This document shows positions 17,612 to 25,950 of a stretch of DNA of 64,000 bases, in pieces. This DNA comes from Dictyobacter alpinus (lineage in GTDB: Bacteria > Chloroflexota > Ktedonobacteria > Ktedonobacterales > Ktedonobacteraceae): contig NZ_BIFT01000002.1 in NCBI RefSeq assembly GCF_003967575.1, forward strand, positions 2,976,001 through 3,040,000. The letters run 5' to 3'. The position numbers were made by a program, and so were the translations under genes. The notes under the pieces were generated by a model. The model was not told where the DNA came from and did no database searches. It saw only the letters and a list, made by a program, of their open reading frames with translations. Position 1 is the first letter of the stretch, and every line of letters starts with the position of its first letter.

Positions 17612-19393
17612 TTATAAAGAATCCAGATAACGAGTCAGACGTTCGCTGGCCTGAGCGGGCGTCCCATCGATGATGAGCAGGAAGCAAGCCCGGCCCTGCC
17701 CGATTAGTGCTTGCCAGGTACTGACCGCCTGGGCGCGCAGGAATGTATCGGTGTACGTGCCAGCCAGGATCGGCTCGTGCTCACGTAGCAGGATACGCAG
17801 ACTGACCAGAGCGGGTGGACCATCCATCTCGCTCTGCTCGGTTGAATGATAATCAGCTGGAGCGGAGCGCAACTTGAGTGGGATACCCAGGCGATCGTTG
17901 GCCAGTGGATAGAGGCGTTGCGCCACCGCCGCCTTGAGTTCTTGCGGAGCCTCCCCATTGATCGTGAAATCCAGATATGCTGGATGGCGCAGGCGTAGCG
18001 TACTCGTCAACGCCGACACAATATTCTCCTGCGGTGAAACTTCTGCCGGCGCATAGAGCGTCAACCCCTCATCTTTAAAGACCGCCGGCCAATCCTGGAG
18101 TGCCTGTAAAGGATCTGATAGTTCGCGCAACTTGCGGGCACCAGTTTTATAATTCTCAACCGCTGGCTGGCCCGAGAAGGTAATGTCATGGAGATAGCCA
18201 TAGAGCGCCATCGTCAATTGCCAGCCCAGGAATGAGGTGGCGATGGCCGTCAGACGCTCAACTGGAGCACTGGCCGCCAGATAGGGTTGATACAGCGTGA
18301 AGGTTGGCAGACCCTGGGCAGCTTCATTCGTCATATCTGTGGCAAGGTGAACGCGCAGCAGGCCCTCGGTACTGAAATTAGGTGCCTGTGAATTCAGATC
18401 CTGATTACGGAAAATAACTACGCCCTTATTGCCCTTGCCCAGACTCTCCTCCATCAACTGCTCAATCCAGATCACCAGCGTATCCCACTGGTCCGGTGCG
18501 TCAAAGAGCAGGCGACAGGCTCCGCCGCTGCTGGCCGCTGAGAGAGCTGCCGCTAACTGGACAAAAGGATGTTGTGCTGGCTGGCTCTCAGCCTGAGCCA
18601 GGTCGTAAGACTGCCAGGCCTGGCTCAGGACATGGCGCAGCTGGCCAGGACTATCTGTGTGGCGGATCAGGTAAAGGGCCGCCGGTAGCAGAAAGACGCG
18701 CGTCGCGGGCGCACTCATGCGTCCACCCGTACCATTGCCACCATCCAGCTGCAGCGGTCGGCTTGGAGCATGTTGCTCACGTGCAAAACGATCCAGATAA
18801 GAATCGGGGAGCGTCATTACCAGCAGGTGTTCGGCCGGAGAGAGGCCTGCCTGTTCCAATAATTGCGTAAACCAGGCCAGATGGGTGATTGGTTCTTCTG
18901 AGGTCATGCCCATTGCCACACCAATCATCATCGTATCCTGAAATAGTGTCTTGATCTGTGAGGAAGAGAGCGCCGTTCCATTGGTCAGCGTCAGTCCTTT
19001 AGCCTCGGCAATCTGCCGCACAATCGTGTTTAAAGCGGCCGGATCAGTGCTATCCAGTGGATAAATGCTGATGCCGGTGGCCGGATTCGCGCTACAGAAG
19101 CCAAATTCCTTGAGGACACGCACCGTAATAATCGAGCCCCCCATGCCGGCCCAGATGATATGGCGAATCCCTTGATCCCAGAGCGCTCGTGCCTCGGCCT
19201 CCACAGCCTCCAGGCCAGTGGGATCCGCCAGTAAACGCGCGACCCCCTCCACCCAATCCAATTTTAATGAGTCATTCTCGCTCCCCAGTTCCGCCATCCT
19301 GCCTGTGCGTCGACGTAAAAAGCCAACCGCATCCTCTGCAGCCAGACGCTCAAGCGCAGCCGCACGCTGCATCGTGGTCTGCCCATCTGTCAT
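17612..19393 (-). CDS. Phosphoglucose-isomerase-like (SIS-fold) protein
   Basis: 593 residues from ATG 19393 (TTG 19399 possible). An SIS-type nucleotide/sugar-phosphate fold starts at IIWAGMGGSIITVRVLKEF, followed by YPLDSTDP and a second SIS-like half. The pattern resembles the isomerase part of transaldolase/glucose-6-phosphate isomerase fusions, but the transaldolase half is absent. The protein is much diverged from the housekeeping isomerase at 30.8-32.5 kb. It sits in the sugar operon between two TIM-barrel isomerases, so it probably acts on the imported sugar's phosphate. Catalytic residues cannot be assigned with confidence. Confidence 0.72.
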   Translation of the reverse strand: MTDGQTTMQRAAALERLAAEDAVGFLRRRTGRMAELGSENDSLKLDWVEGVARLLADPTGLEAVEAEARALWDQGIRHIIWAGMGGSIITVRVLKEFGFCSANPATGISIYPLDSTDPAALNTIVRQIAEAKGLTLTNGTALSSSQIKTLFQDTMMIGVAMGMTSEEPITHLAWFTQLLEQAGLSPAEHLLVMTLPDSYLDRFAREQHAPSRPLQLDGGNGTGGRMSAPATRVFLLPAALYLIRHTDSPGQLRHVLSQAWQSYDLAQAESQPAQHPFVQLAAALSAASSGGACRLLFDAPDQWDTLVIWIEQLMEESLGKGNKGVVIFRNQDLNSQAPNFSTEGLLRVHLATDMTNEAAQGLPTFTLYQPYLAASAPVERLTAIATSFLGWQLTMALYGYLHDITFSGQPAVENYKTGARKLRELSDPLQALQDWPAVFKDEGLTLYAPAEVSPQENIVSALTSTLRLRHPAYLDFTINGEAPQELKAAVAQRLYPLANDRLGIPLKLRSAPADYHSTEQSEMDGPPALVSLRILLREHEPILAGTYTDTFLRAQAVSTWQALIGQGRACFLLIIDGTPAQASERLTRYLDSL

Positions 19394-19417
19394 GATCAAA
19401 AATCCCTTCTCATCTTT

Positions 19418-20218
19418 TTATACAGCCTGTTTACTACTCTCAGTCCACTGGGTACGCAACGTAGCCAGGGCAGGACCCGCCTCAGTTGCCAGATCAGTCC
19501 AGTTGCACTCGATCGAGATACGCTGGTCATAACTGATTTGATGGAGCGCCGCCAGGTAAGGTCGGAAATCCTCGCCAAAGCGGCCCGGCGCCGCCCGCTC
19601 CTGCTTTTCCGCTACATGCACATGTGTTAGCAGTGAGGCATAGGGCAAGAGCGAATCCGCATCCTCGCCATTGCAAGCCATATGATAGAGGTCGGACAGC
19701 AGGCGTGCGCCTGATTGCTCGATGCCTGAAACCATTGCCCCGCCATCCGCCACCGTATTAAAGATGTTTGTCTCCTCATAGCGTAGTGGCTCAAGCACAA
19801 TCTGAACACCATGTTGACGTGCCCAGCTACTCCAGGTCGCCAGATGATCTGCCAGTTGGAGGCTCGCCGCAGCCTTATCTATATCAGCAGGACAGGCCCG
19901 TGCAGGCCCACTGCCAAAGACAAAGATACGGATACCAGCCTGTTCCGCGCGCTGCAAAGCCGTGCGCATATATTTTTCCAGGCGGGCTCGATCGACTTTC
20001 TGGCTCGGCGATTCCACGAGTGTCATATTAGATGGTAGCAACGAATTCGCTGCCTCGATGGGGAAAGAAAACTGGTGTGCTGAATGTAACCGCTCCTCAA
20101 ACTCCTCCTGAGAATGCTCAGGCAGCAGAAAGCGCTGGACGCTTTCTTCTAGATAGTCATAGGCGTTATCGCGGAGCAATGGAATGTTCTTAAAAGATGT
20201 GCAGATACCAAACTTCAT
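19418..20218 (-). CDS. Sugar phosphate isomerase/epimerase (TIM barrel)
   Basis: 266 residues. Barrel strands MKFGICTSF, FVFGSGPAR, VLEPLRYEETNIFN, LLSDLYHMACNGED, HVHVAEKQER and SIECNW supply the Glu, Asp, His and Glu metal ligands expected for the xylose-isomerase-like TIM barrel. First gene of the minus-strand operon, divergent from the AraC regulator across about 570 bases. AGAGGA precedes ATG 20218. Substrate unknown. Confidence 0.87.
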   Translation of the reverse strand: MKFGICTSFKNIPLLRDNAYDYLEESVQRFLLPEHSQEEFEERLHSAHQFSFPIEAANSLLPSNMTLVESPSQKVDRARLEKYMRTALQRAEQAGIRIFVFGSGPARACPADIDKAAASLQLADHLATWSSWARQHGVQIVLEPLRYEETNIFNTVADGGAMVSGIEQSGARLLSDLYHMACNGEDADSLLPYASLLTHVHVAEKQERAAPGRFGEDFRPYLAALHQISYDQRISIECNWTDLATEAGPALATLRTQWTESSKQAV

Positions 20219-20787
20219 CGTAATCCTCTTCTTCTACTAACAACGAACGCATTACCAAACACCCGGACGTTCGCTCCTGTCATATAGAAAGCAAGTAAGC
20301 AGAGTGTTCATTCACTTTGCGCCATAAAAATAGCATATCACACATGATTGTTTGCTAGCGGGCAAAGCAAAGAATGAGCAGCCGAGCGATGCCTTATATT
20401 CAATAATCGGCAGCTCTACTATATCCAGGCATCCTTTGTAGTAAACTAGACAGAATATGAGTGTTAACTGGCCTGCGTGGCTGATCTAGGAATACCTTAG
20501 GAGGAGAAGTAGGGTCGTGTGAAAATTGCAGGATTGTGATTTTTAACCATACACATATGTACAATTAATCTATATTTTCTGTGGAAGTAATCGTTTACTT
20601 TTTTGCCAGGATGGGGGTGCCTGGTGACTGCTATCTTTCGCTCTTCTCGGTGTCTATGCCTATATTGCATGGTCTGGCAGAAGGATATGGTAGATAGAGT
20701 TTGTATTGTATTGTTGGTTGAAGCGATTGTGAAGTGGTGGTCATTTTCAGCTCTTTTGCTATTATATGTCTGGAAGGAAGGTGTGTA
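20219..20787. other. Divergent control region of the sugar locus
   Basis: 569 bases between the isomerase operon and the AraC gene. It contains ATACACATATG at 20549-20559, the reverse complement of a motif found ahead of the permease genes (see 21637-21647). No convincing gene is present; frames here are short and atypical. Confidence 0.5.
20549..20559 (-). promoter_or_regulatory. Candidate AraC-regulator site, copy 1
   Basis: On the minus strand CATATGTGTAT. It matches CATATGTGTGT at 21637-21647 in 10 of 11 positions. One copy precedes the regulator gene, the other precedes the transport operon, which fits a shared local operator. Inference from two copies only. Confidence 0.3.
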
Positions 20788-21606
20788 ATGGCGCAACAAC
20801 GAGAACAAGGAATGTCATACTGGCCGCTTGAGGTGACGGTAGGTGATGTGGTGTATCCGCCTGGTAGCACATTGGGTCCGCGTATTCAGCCATGGCTGCA
20901 GTTTGTGTTTGTGTATGCTGGCCAGATTACGCTGCGGATTGATCAGCAGGTGCATGTAATTCCAGCGAATAGTGCCTTTGTGCTGTATCCTGGCCATCAT
21001 GAGTATTTTGTCTTTGCCGAGGATTGCGAGACAGTGCATAGCTGGGTGCATCTGGATTTTACCGAGTTGGATCCTGAGTTGATCGCACGTTTGCGGCAGG
21101 TAGCCTGGCCGCTTCCATTATCGCCAGCCATGCAGCAACATATGCATGACGCGCTGGCGCTCAAGAAAAGTACGTTTCCGACCACCAATGAGATCCTGAA
21201 GGGACTGGGAATGCAGATCTGCTGGCGATATATTGGTGAGGGCGAGCAACTGGCCACGCAGGATATCGGGCTTGCGCATAGTGCGGTTGAGCAGGCATTG
21301 CAGTATATCTACGAGCATATCAGTGAGCCACTGACACTGACGCAGATCGCCGAGGCGGTTTCTATCAGTCCTGCCCACTTGATCCGTTTGTTCCAGCTAC
21401 AATTACAGACCACCCCGATGGCCTATGTCTGGGAACAGCGTATCGCTATGGGAATCAAATTGCTGGAGCAGACTGGGCTCTCGGTTGGTATGATCGCTGA
21501 ACGCTGTGGTTTTCAATCCCGCTTCCACTTTTCGCGGCGTATCCGCCAGACGATCGGCTATACTCCATTGGAAGTACGTCACCGCTCCTGGCAGATTGAA
21601 GTATGA
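20788..21606 (+). CDS. AraC-family transcriptional regulator of the sugar locus
   Basis: 272 residues from ATG 20788, preceded by GGAAGGAAGG. The N-terminal cupin (AraC_binding: RIQPWLQFVFVYAG, YPGHHEYFVF) binds ligand. The C-terminal double HTH has LTQIAEAVSISPAHLIRLFQ and GMIAERCGFQSRFHFSRRIRQ then TPLEVRH. It lies between the divergent catabolic operon and the ABC transporter genes and is the likely sugar-responsive activator of both. CATATGTGT motifs on both sides are candidate targets. Confidence 0.9.
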   Translation: MAQQREQGMSYWPLEVTVGDVVYPPGSTLGPRIQPWLQFVFVYAGQITLRIDQQVHVIPANSAFVLYPGHHEYFVFAEDCETVHSWVHLDFTELDPELIARLRQVAWPLPLSPAMQQHMHDALALKKSTFPTTNEILKGLGMQICWRYIGEGEQLATQDIGLAHSAVEQALQYIYEHISEPLTLTQIAEAVSISPAHLIRLFQLQLQTTPMAYVWEQRIAMGIKLLEQTGLSVGMIAERCGFQSRFHFSRRIRQTIGYTPLEVRHRSWQIEV

Positions 21607-21636
21607 TCCAGCAGCTCATACATTCATTTATGTAAC

Positions 21637-21647
21637 CATATGTGTGT
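21637..21647 (+). promoter_or_regulatory. Candidate AraC-regulator site, copy 2
   Basis: CATATGTGTGT, 31 bases after the AraC stop and about 135 bases before the first permease. A possible promoter follows: TTGCAT (21662-21667), 16-base spacer, TATGAT (21684-21689). The copy next to a promoter supports a role as an activator site. Confidence 0.3.
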
Positions 21648-21783
21648 ATATTCAGCTCGACTTGCATAATTTGTGTGCAATGATATGATCTATATTTAAC
21701 AATAAATTTGCAGTATAATCATACCGCCTTAACCTGAGCTGACTACACTGGGGACGTACCATTTATAGGATGGAGCAATAGTT

Positions 21784-22743
21784 TTGAAGCAAAATGTAAG
21801 TGTGCCGGAGTTCAAAACGCAGAAAAACAAGCATTCGTGGTTCTGGCACCTACGTCATTGGGCCTCAACAGGGCAGGCCTATGTATATCTCTTACCAGCT
21901 TTTATTGTGCTGGCGTTATTTTCTTATGGTCCTGCCGCCTTTGTTTTTTACATGAGTCTCTTTAAGTGGAGCTTTTTAAACCAGGGTGTGCAACCATTTA
22001 TCGGGCTTGCCAACTACGACTATCTTTTGCATAGCTCGACTTTCTGGCATGCGTTGCAGACCACCGTATTATATGTGGTGATCTCAGTGCCTTTGCAATT
22101 ATTTCTGGCCCTTTTTCTGGCGCTGTGTTTGATGTCTGGTATTCGCGCTAAAGCTTTCTGGCGACTGGTGATTTTTACACCATTTATCACGCCTCTGGTC
22201 GCCACAACAGCGATCTGGTACTGGATGTTCGATAAATACCATGGCCTGTTCGATAATTTGTTGCGGCTGGTACACCTGCCTGCCATCGATTGGCTGGGAG
22301 ATCCACATTGGACTCTTTTTAGTATTATCCTTTACACCACCTGGAAGTCGTCTGGTTTTAGTCTGGTTATCTTTCTGGCGGGATTGGGAAATATACCACC
22401 GGATCTCAGGGATGCTGCGCGGGTCGATGGGGCTGGTAGCTGGCAGGTTTTCCGCCATATTACCTGGCCGATCTTGACTCCGATTACACTGGTGGTGATG
22501 TTATTGAGTACTATTGAAGCCTTCAAGATGTTCCAGCCAGCCTTTTTGCTGGTTGGTCCAGTGGGTGGACCCGACAATGCCGCCAACACGTTGGGACTCT
22601 ACCTTTTCTCGGAAGGTTTCTCTACAGACCCTCATGACGGACGTGGAGCGGCCATCTCGGTAATTCTCTTTTTATTAGTCTTCATTATCTCAATCGTGCA
22701 ATTCAGTCTGTCTCGACGTGGCACACAGGCGGTGGATGCATGA
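21784..22743 (+). CDS. Carbohydrate ABC transporter permease (MalF/UgpA type)
   Basis: 319 residues starting with TTG 21784 behind GGATGGAG. About six TM segments; the EAA motif for ATPase docking is DAARVDGAGSWQVFRHITWPIL. The long periplasmic-side start and the DPHDGRGAAIS tail are typical of CUT1 permease 1. Pairs with the next permease, whose start overlaps its stop by four bases. No ATP-binding subunit is encoded nearby, so a shared MsmK/MsiK-type ATPase is presumed. Confidence 0.92.
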   Translation: MKQNVSVPEFKTQKNKHSWFWHLRHWASTGQAYVYLLPAFIVLALFSYGPAAFVFYMSLFKWSFLNQGVQPFIGLANYDYLLHSSTFWHALQTTVLYVVISVPLQLFLALFLALCLMSGIRAKAFWRLVIFTPFITPLVATTAIWYWMFDKYHGLFDNLLRLVHLPAIDWLGDPHWTLFSIILYTTWKSSGFSLVIFLAGLGNIPPDLRDAARVDGAGSWQVFRHITWPILTPITLVVMLLSTIEAFKMFQPAFLLVGPVGGPDNAANTLGLYLFSEGFSTDPHDGRGAAISVILFLLVFIISIVQFSLSRRGTQAVDA

Positions 22744-23621
22744 AGATGAAGGAGGAGTCTCGTGTTATGGCGAGCAGACGTCGAACAACCAGGGGTTGGA
22801 GCTATCAACAAACGCAGCTTGTTGTGCGCTATTTTTTCATTATCGTAGCGGCTATCTGTGCCTTTTTCCCGATCTATTGGGTGGTGATCTCATCCCTGCT
22901 TAATACGCATAGTGCCGCCGATATCGTGCCTCATTTCTGGCCAGACTGGGAATGGTCCAACTATACACGAGCCTGGAATCTCGCGCCCTGGCTGCAGTTC
23001 TTTATGAACAGCATCTTTATCGCCACCTGTACCGTTGTATTGGCTGTCCTGACCTCACTGCTGGCTGGATATGCCTTTGGCACCATGAAGTTTCCCGGTC
23101 GCACCATTTTGTTCCTGCTGGTACTGGGACTGATCATGATTCCTGGCGAGGCCACCCTGATTCCCAGTTATTTGATCGTCTCAACGCTGGGCTGGATTGA
23201 TACTTACCAGGCACAGATCATTCCATATGCCGTCAGTATCTCAGGTATCTTCTTGATCCGACAATTTTTCCTGTCCCTGCCTCCTTCTCTATGGGAAGCG
23301 GCCCAACTTGATGGTTGCTCACGTTTCGGATTTCTCTGGCGCATCGCGGCCCCGCTGGCCCGACCTGCGATTGCGGTTGTCGCCCTGCAGACCTTCATCG
23401 GTAGCTGGAACGCCTTTCTCTGGCCGTATCTGGTCACCAGTTCAGATGCCCATCGACCGATCGAAGTCGGCCTGCAAGCCTTTATGAGCGGTGAAGGTGG
23501 CACCGATCCAACCGGCCTGGCAGCAGCCGCGACCTTTACCACTATACCGGTCCTGATCGTATTCTTGTTGGCCCAGCGCCAATTCATTGAAGGGATTTCA
23601 GCGGGCAGCACCAAAGGCTGA
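22740..23621 (+). CDS. Carbohydrate ABC transporter permease (MalG/UgpE type)
   Basis: 293 residues, six TM segments, EAA motif EAAQLDGCSRFGFLWRIAAPL. The sequence PIYWVVISSLL after TM1 is typical of the MalG-type partner. The first 15 residues overlap the end of the upstream permease, so translation is coupled. Together with the preceding permease and the following lipoprotein it forms a CUT1 sugar importer. Confidence 0.92.
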   Translation: MKMKEESRVMASRRRTTRGWSYQQTQLVVRYFFIIVAAICAFFPIYWVVISSLLNTHSAADIVPHFWPDWEWSNYTRAWNLAPWLQFFMNSIFIATCTVVLAVLTSLLAGYAFGTMKFPGRTILFLLVLGLIMIPGEATLIPSYLIVSTLGWIDTYQAQIIPYAVSISGIFLIRQFFLSLPPSLWEAAQLDGCSRFGFLWRIAAPLARPAIAVVALQTFIGSWNAFLWPYLVTSSDAHRPIEVGLQAFMSGEGGTDPTGLAAAATFTTIPVLIVFLLAQRQFIEGISAGSTKG

Positions 23622-23707
23622 TTTTTTGTGTCTTTGGACTAGCTTGCTTTCCTGATATATTTTTTTGTGTTCATTGTTTTTCTTCACACATGAAGGAAAG
23701 GAATTGT

Positions 23708-25054
23708 ATGTATCGTAAATGGTTTCATCCAACCTTTGTTCTGCTCGTCTTGAGCATCCTGTTGTTGTCCGCCTGTGGCACAACTGCTGATAATAATAAT
23801 CAGAGCAACCAGGGAGGGACAAGCAACAGCAGTGACCCAACCAGCTTTGATGCTAACAAAAAGTACTCGATCAACTTCTGGGAGGCCTTCGCGACTGGAG
23901 CCAACAAGACTGCGCTGGAAGGCCTGACCAAGCAGTATATGGACAAGCATCCAAACGTCAAAATTAATCTGCAGGCCTATGATTCATATCCAACCTTGCA
24001 GACAAAGTTGAACGCAGCCATCGCAGCCAAGAATCCTCCGGCTATCGCACAGGTCTACGAGAGCTGGGCTGTCCAATACAAACAAAACAGCAACATCGTC
24101 TCCTTGAAACCCTATTTAGATGGTAAGAATGGTATCAGCGAAACGGATCGTGCCGACTTTTATCCTTCCCTGTTAAAGGACGGCCAGATTGACGGTGAGC
24201 AGTATATGATGCCTTTCAACAAGAGTGATGAAGTCGTTTATTATAATGCTGATGTCTTGAAGAAGAATAATATTACTCCACCTACCAGCTGGGAAGAGAT
24301 GTTAAAGGACCTGACCAAACTCACCAAGAGCGATGGCTCACAGTGGGGACTCTCCATAACACCGAGCGTCGATGAGTGGTCCATTTTGTATAAAGCCATG
24401 GGTGGTAAAGACTTCGTGACCACCGATGGTCAGAAAGTAGCTTTTACGCAGGACAACAACAAAACCACCGCGAAAGCCGCCCTGGATGCTCTGACCCCAC
24501 TGGTTAAATCTGGTGCCGTCCATGTTACCAAGCAATATGGTTGGCAGAACGATTTCGCCTCTCAGAAAGCTGCCTTTGGCATCAGCACCGTTGCCAGCTA
24601 TAGCTTCTTGAAATCCTCAATCAAAGATAGCTTTAAGTTTGATCAGGCGGCTATCCCTGGTGGTCCTGGTGGACAGTATACCGTCCTCTATGGCACCAAC
24701 CTCTCGCTCTTCAAAGGCGTCAGTGATGACACCCGAGCAGTGGCCTGGGATTACCTGAAATTCCTGACTGGCAAGGAAGCCAACTCCACCTTCGTCCAGA
24801 AAACCGGCTACCTGCCCATCCGCCAGTCCGTTTATAACAGTCCTGAATTGCAGGCCTACTATGCCAAGACCCCGGCCCGTAAGGTAGGATCGGATCAGAT
24901 CAACAACGCTTTTGTCGCCTCCATCCAGCCAGGCTGGCAGAAGTGCCGCGACGTCATCACCAACGGCTACACCAGCGTCCTCAACGGCCAGAGCACCTCC
25001 GATGCTGCCCTGACCAAAATGGAACAGCAGTGTAATGATGCCCTGAACGGCTAA
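23708..25054 (+). CDS. Sugar ABC transporter substrate-binding lipoprotein
   Basis: 448 residues from ATG 23708, behind GAAGGAAAGG. Signal peptide with lipobox LLSAC (Cys 23), then an N/S/G-rich linker, then a family-1 solute-binding fold (NFWEAFATGANKTALEGL, AIAQVYESWAVQY, VYYNADVLKKNNI). The best general match is glycerol-3-phosphate/oligosaccharide binding proteins (UgpB type). Exported and anchored to the outer face of the membrane. It delivers the sugar to the two permeases and is followed by a strong terminator. Confidence 0.92.
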   Translation: MYRKWFHPTFVLLVLSILLLSACGTTADNNNQSNQGGTSNSSDPTSFDANKKYSINFWEAFATGANKTALEGLTKQYMDKHPNVKINLQAYDSYPTLQTKLNAAIAAKNPPAIAQVYESWAVQYKQNSNIVSLKPYLDGKNGISETDRADFYPSLLKDGQIDGEQYMMPFNKSDEVVYYNADVLKKNNITPPTSWEEMLKDLTKLTKSDGSQWGLSITPSVDEWSILYKAMGGKDFVTTDGQKVAFTQDNNKTTAKAALDALTPLVKSGAVHVTKQYGWQNDFASQKAAFGISTVASYSFLKSSIKDSFKFDQAAIPGGPGGQYTVLYGTNLSLFKGVSDDTRAVAWDYLKFLTGKEANSTFVQKTGYLPIRQSVYNSPELQAYYAKTPARKVGSDQINNAFVASIQPGWQKCRDVITNGYTSVLNGQSTSDAALTKMEQQCNDALNG

Positions 25055-25069
25055 AATCGCGTAAGCAGT

Positions 25070-25113
25070 AAAAGAGAGAAGGCGACCATCACAACGGTCG
25101 CCTTCTCTCTTTT
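25070..25113 (+). terminator. Terminator of the sugar transport operon
   Basis: An 18-bp perfect stem (25070-25087 with 25096-25113) with an eight-base loop; the right arm ends in CTCTTTT, giving the U tract. Sixteen bases after the stop codon. Confidence 0.85.
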
Positions 25114-25262
25114 GCATGTCTCAGGGGTATAGAAAGGTTGAAGTTTAAAGAGCAAGAATTGGATAGTTTTGTGGTGAGATTGAGCATATACTTGGCTTGT
25201 TGGATGATTTAGAGCAGAGCACAGAGCCCTTATTAATAGCAGGCATAGGAGTCATAAAGAAT

Positions 25263-25901
25263 ATGCATAAATGCGTTGAGCCAAGTATTTTGTATTGGGG
25301 TACGCCGGTCGTGTTGATCAGTACATTGAATGAAGATGGGACGCCAAATCTGGCGCCGATGTCTTCGGCCTGGTGGCTGGACCAATCGTGTATGCTGGGC
25401 ATGAGTAGTCGCTCCAGGACAGTGAATAATCTGTTGCGTGAAAGAGAATGCGTATTGAATTTGCCTTCGGTGGACCTGGTCGCGGCGGTAAATCGCCTGG
25501 CGTTAACTACGGGGAGTAATCCTGTTCCTCCACATAAGGCAGCGCAGGGATATTGTTATGTGCCCGATAAATTTGCGTGTGCCCAACTAACTCCGGCCGT
25601 TTCAGAACTCGTCAAGGCACCATGTGTTGTTGAGTGTCCAGTACAGATGGAAGCGGTAATTGAAAAAGTGTCTGCCTTTGGTCAACCGGAGGACCATGTC
25701 CTAGCTATTGAGGCACGTATTATCCGTGTGCATGTTGAGGAACGTCTGCTGATCCCTGGCGCTAAAAACTATATTGATCCAGAAAAATGGAGCCCCTTGA
25801 TTATGAATTTCTGCGAATTCTTTGGACTTGGACCCAAAATCCATCCATCAACACTGCGCAGCATTTTCGCGCCGCCTCAAGAGGCTGAGATGGCGGGATA
25901 G
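25263..25901 (+). CDS. Flavin reductase family protein (FMN-binding)
   Basis: 212 residues from ATG 25263; AGGAG is 11 bases upstream, and the frame extends further without support. Flavin-reductase-like split barrel: ILYWGTPVVLISTLNEDGTPNLAPMSSAWW, then SSRSRTVNNLLRERECVLNLPS. Such proteins bind FMN and transfer hydride from NAD(P)H or serve as flavoproteins of unknown substrate. Convergent with the acyltransferase gene across a stem-loop. Confidence 0.85.
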   Translation: MHKCVEPSILYWGTPVVLISTLNEDGTPNLAPMSSAWWLDQSCMLGMSSRSRTVNNLLRERECVLNLPSVDLVAAVNRLALTTGSNPVPPHKAAQGYCYVPDKFACAQLTPAVSELVKAPCVVECPVQMEAVIEKVSAFGQPEDHVLAIEARIIRVHVEERLLIPGAKNYIDPEKWSPLIMNFCEFFGLGPKIHPSTLRSIFAPPQEAEMAG

Positions 25902-25910
25902 GAAGACCAG

Positions 25911-25942
25911 TACCCACCATGCGCATCCCCACATGGTGGGTA
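25911..25942. terminator. Bidirectional stem-loop between convergent genes
   Basis: TACCCACCATG (25911-25921) pairs with CATGGTGGGTA (25932-25942) around a 10-base loop, between the ends of the flavin reductase and acyltransferase genes. No strong T tract on either side. Confidence 0.5.
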
Positions 25943-25950
25943 ACCTGGAT

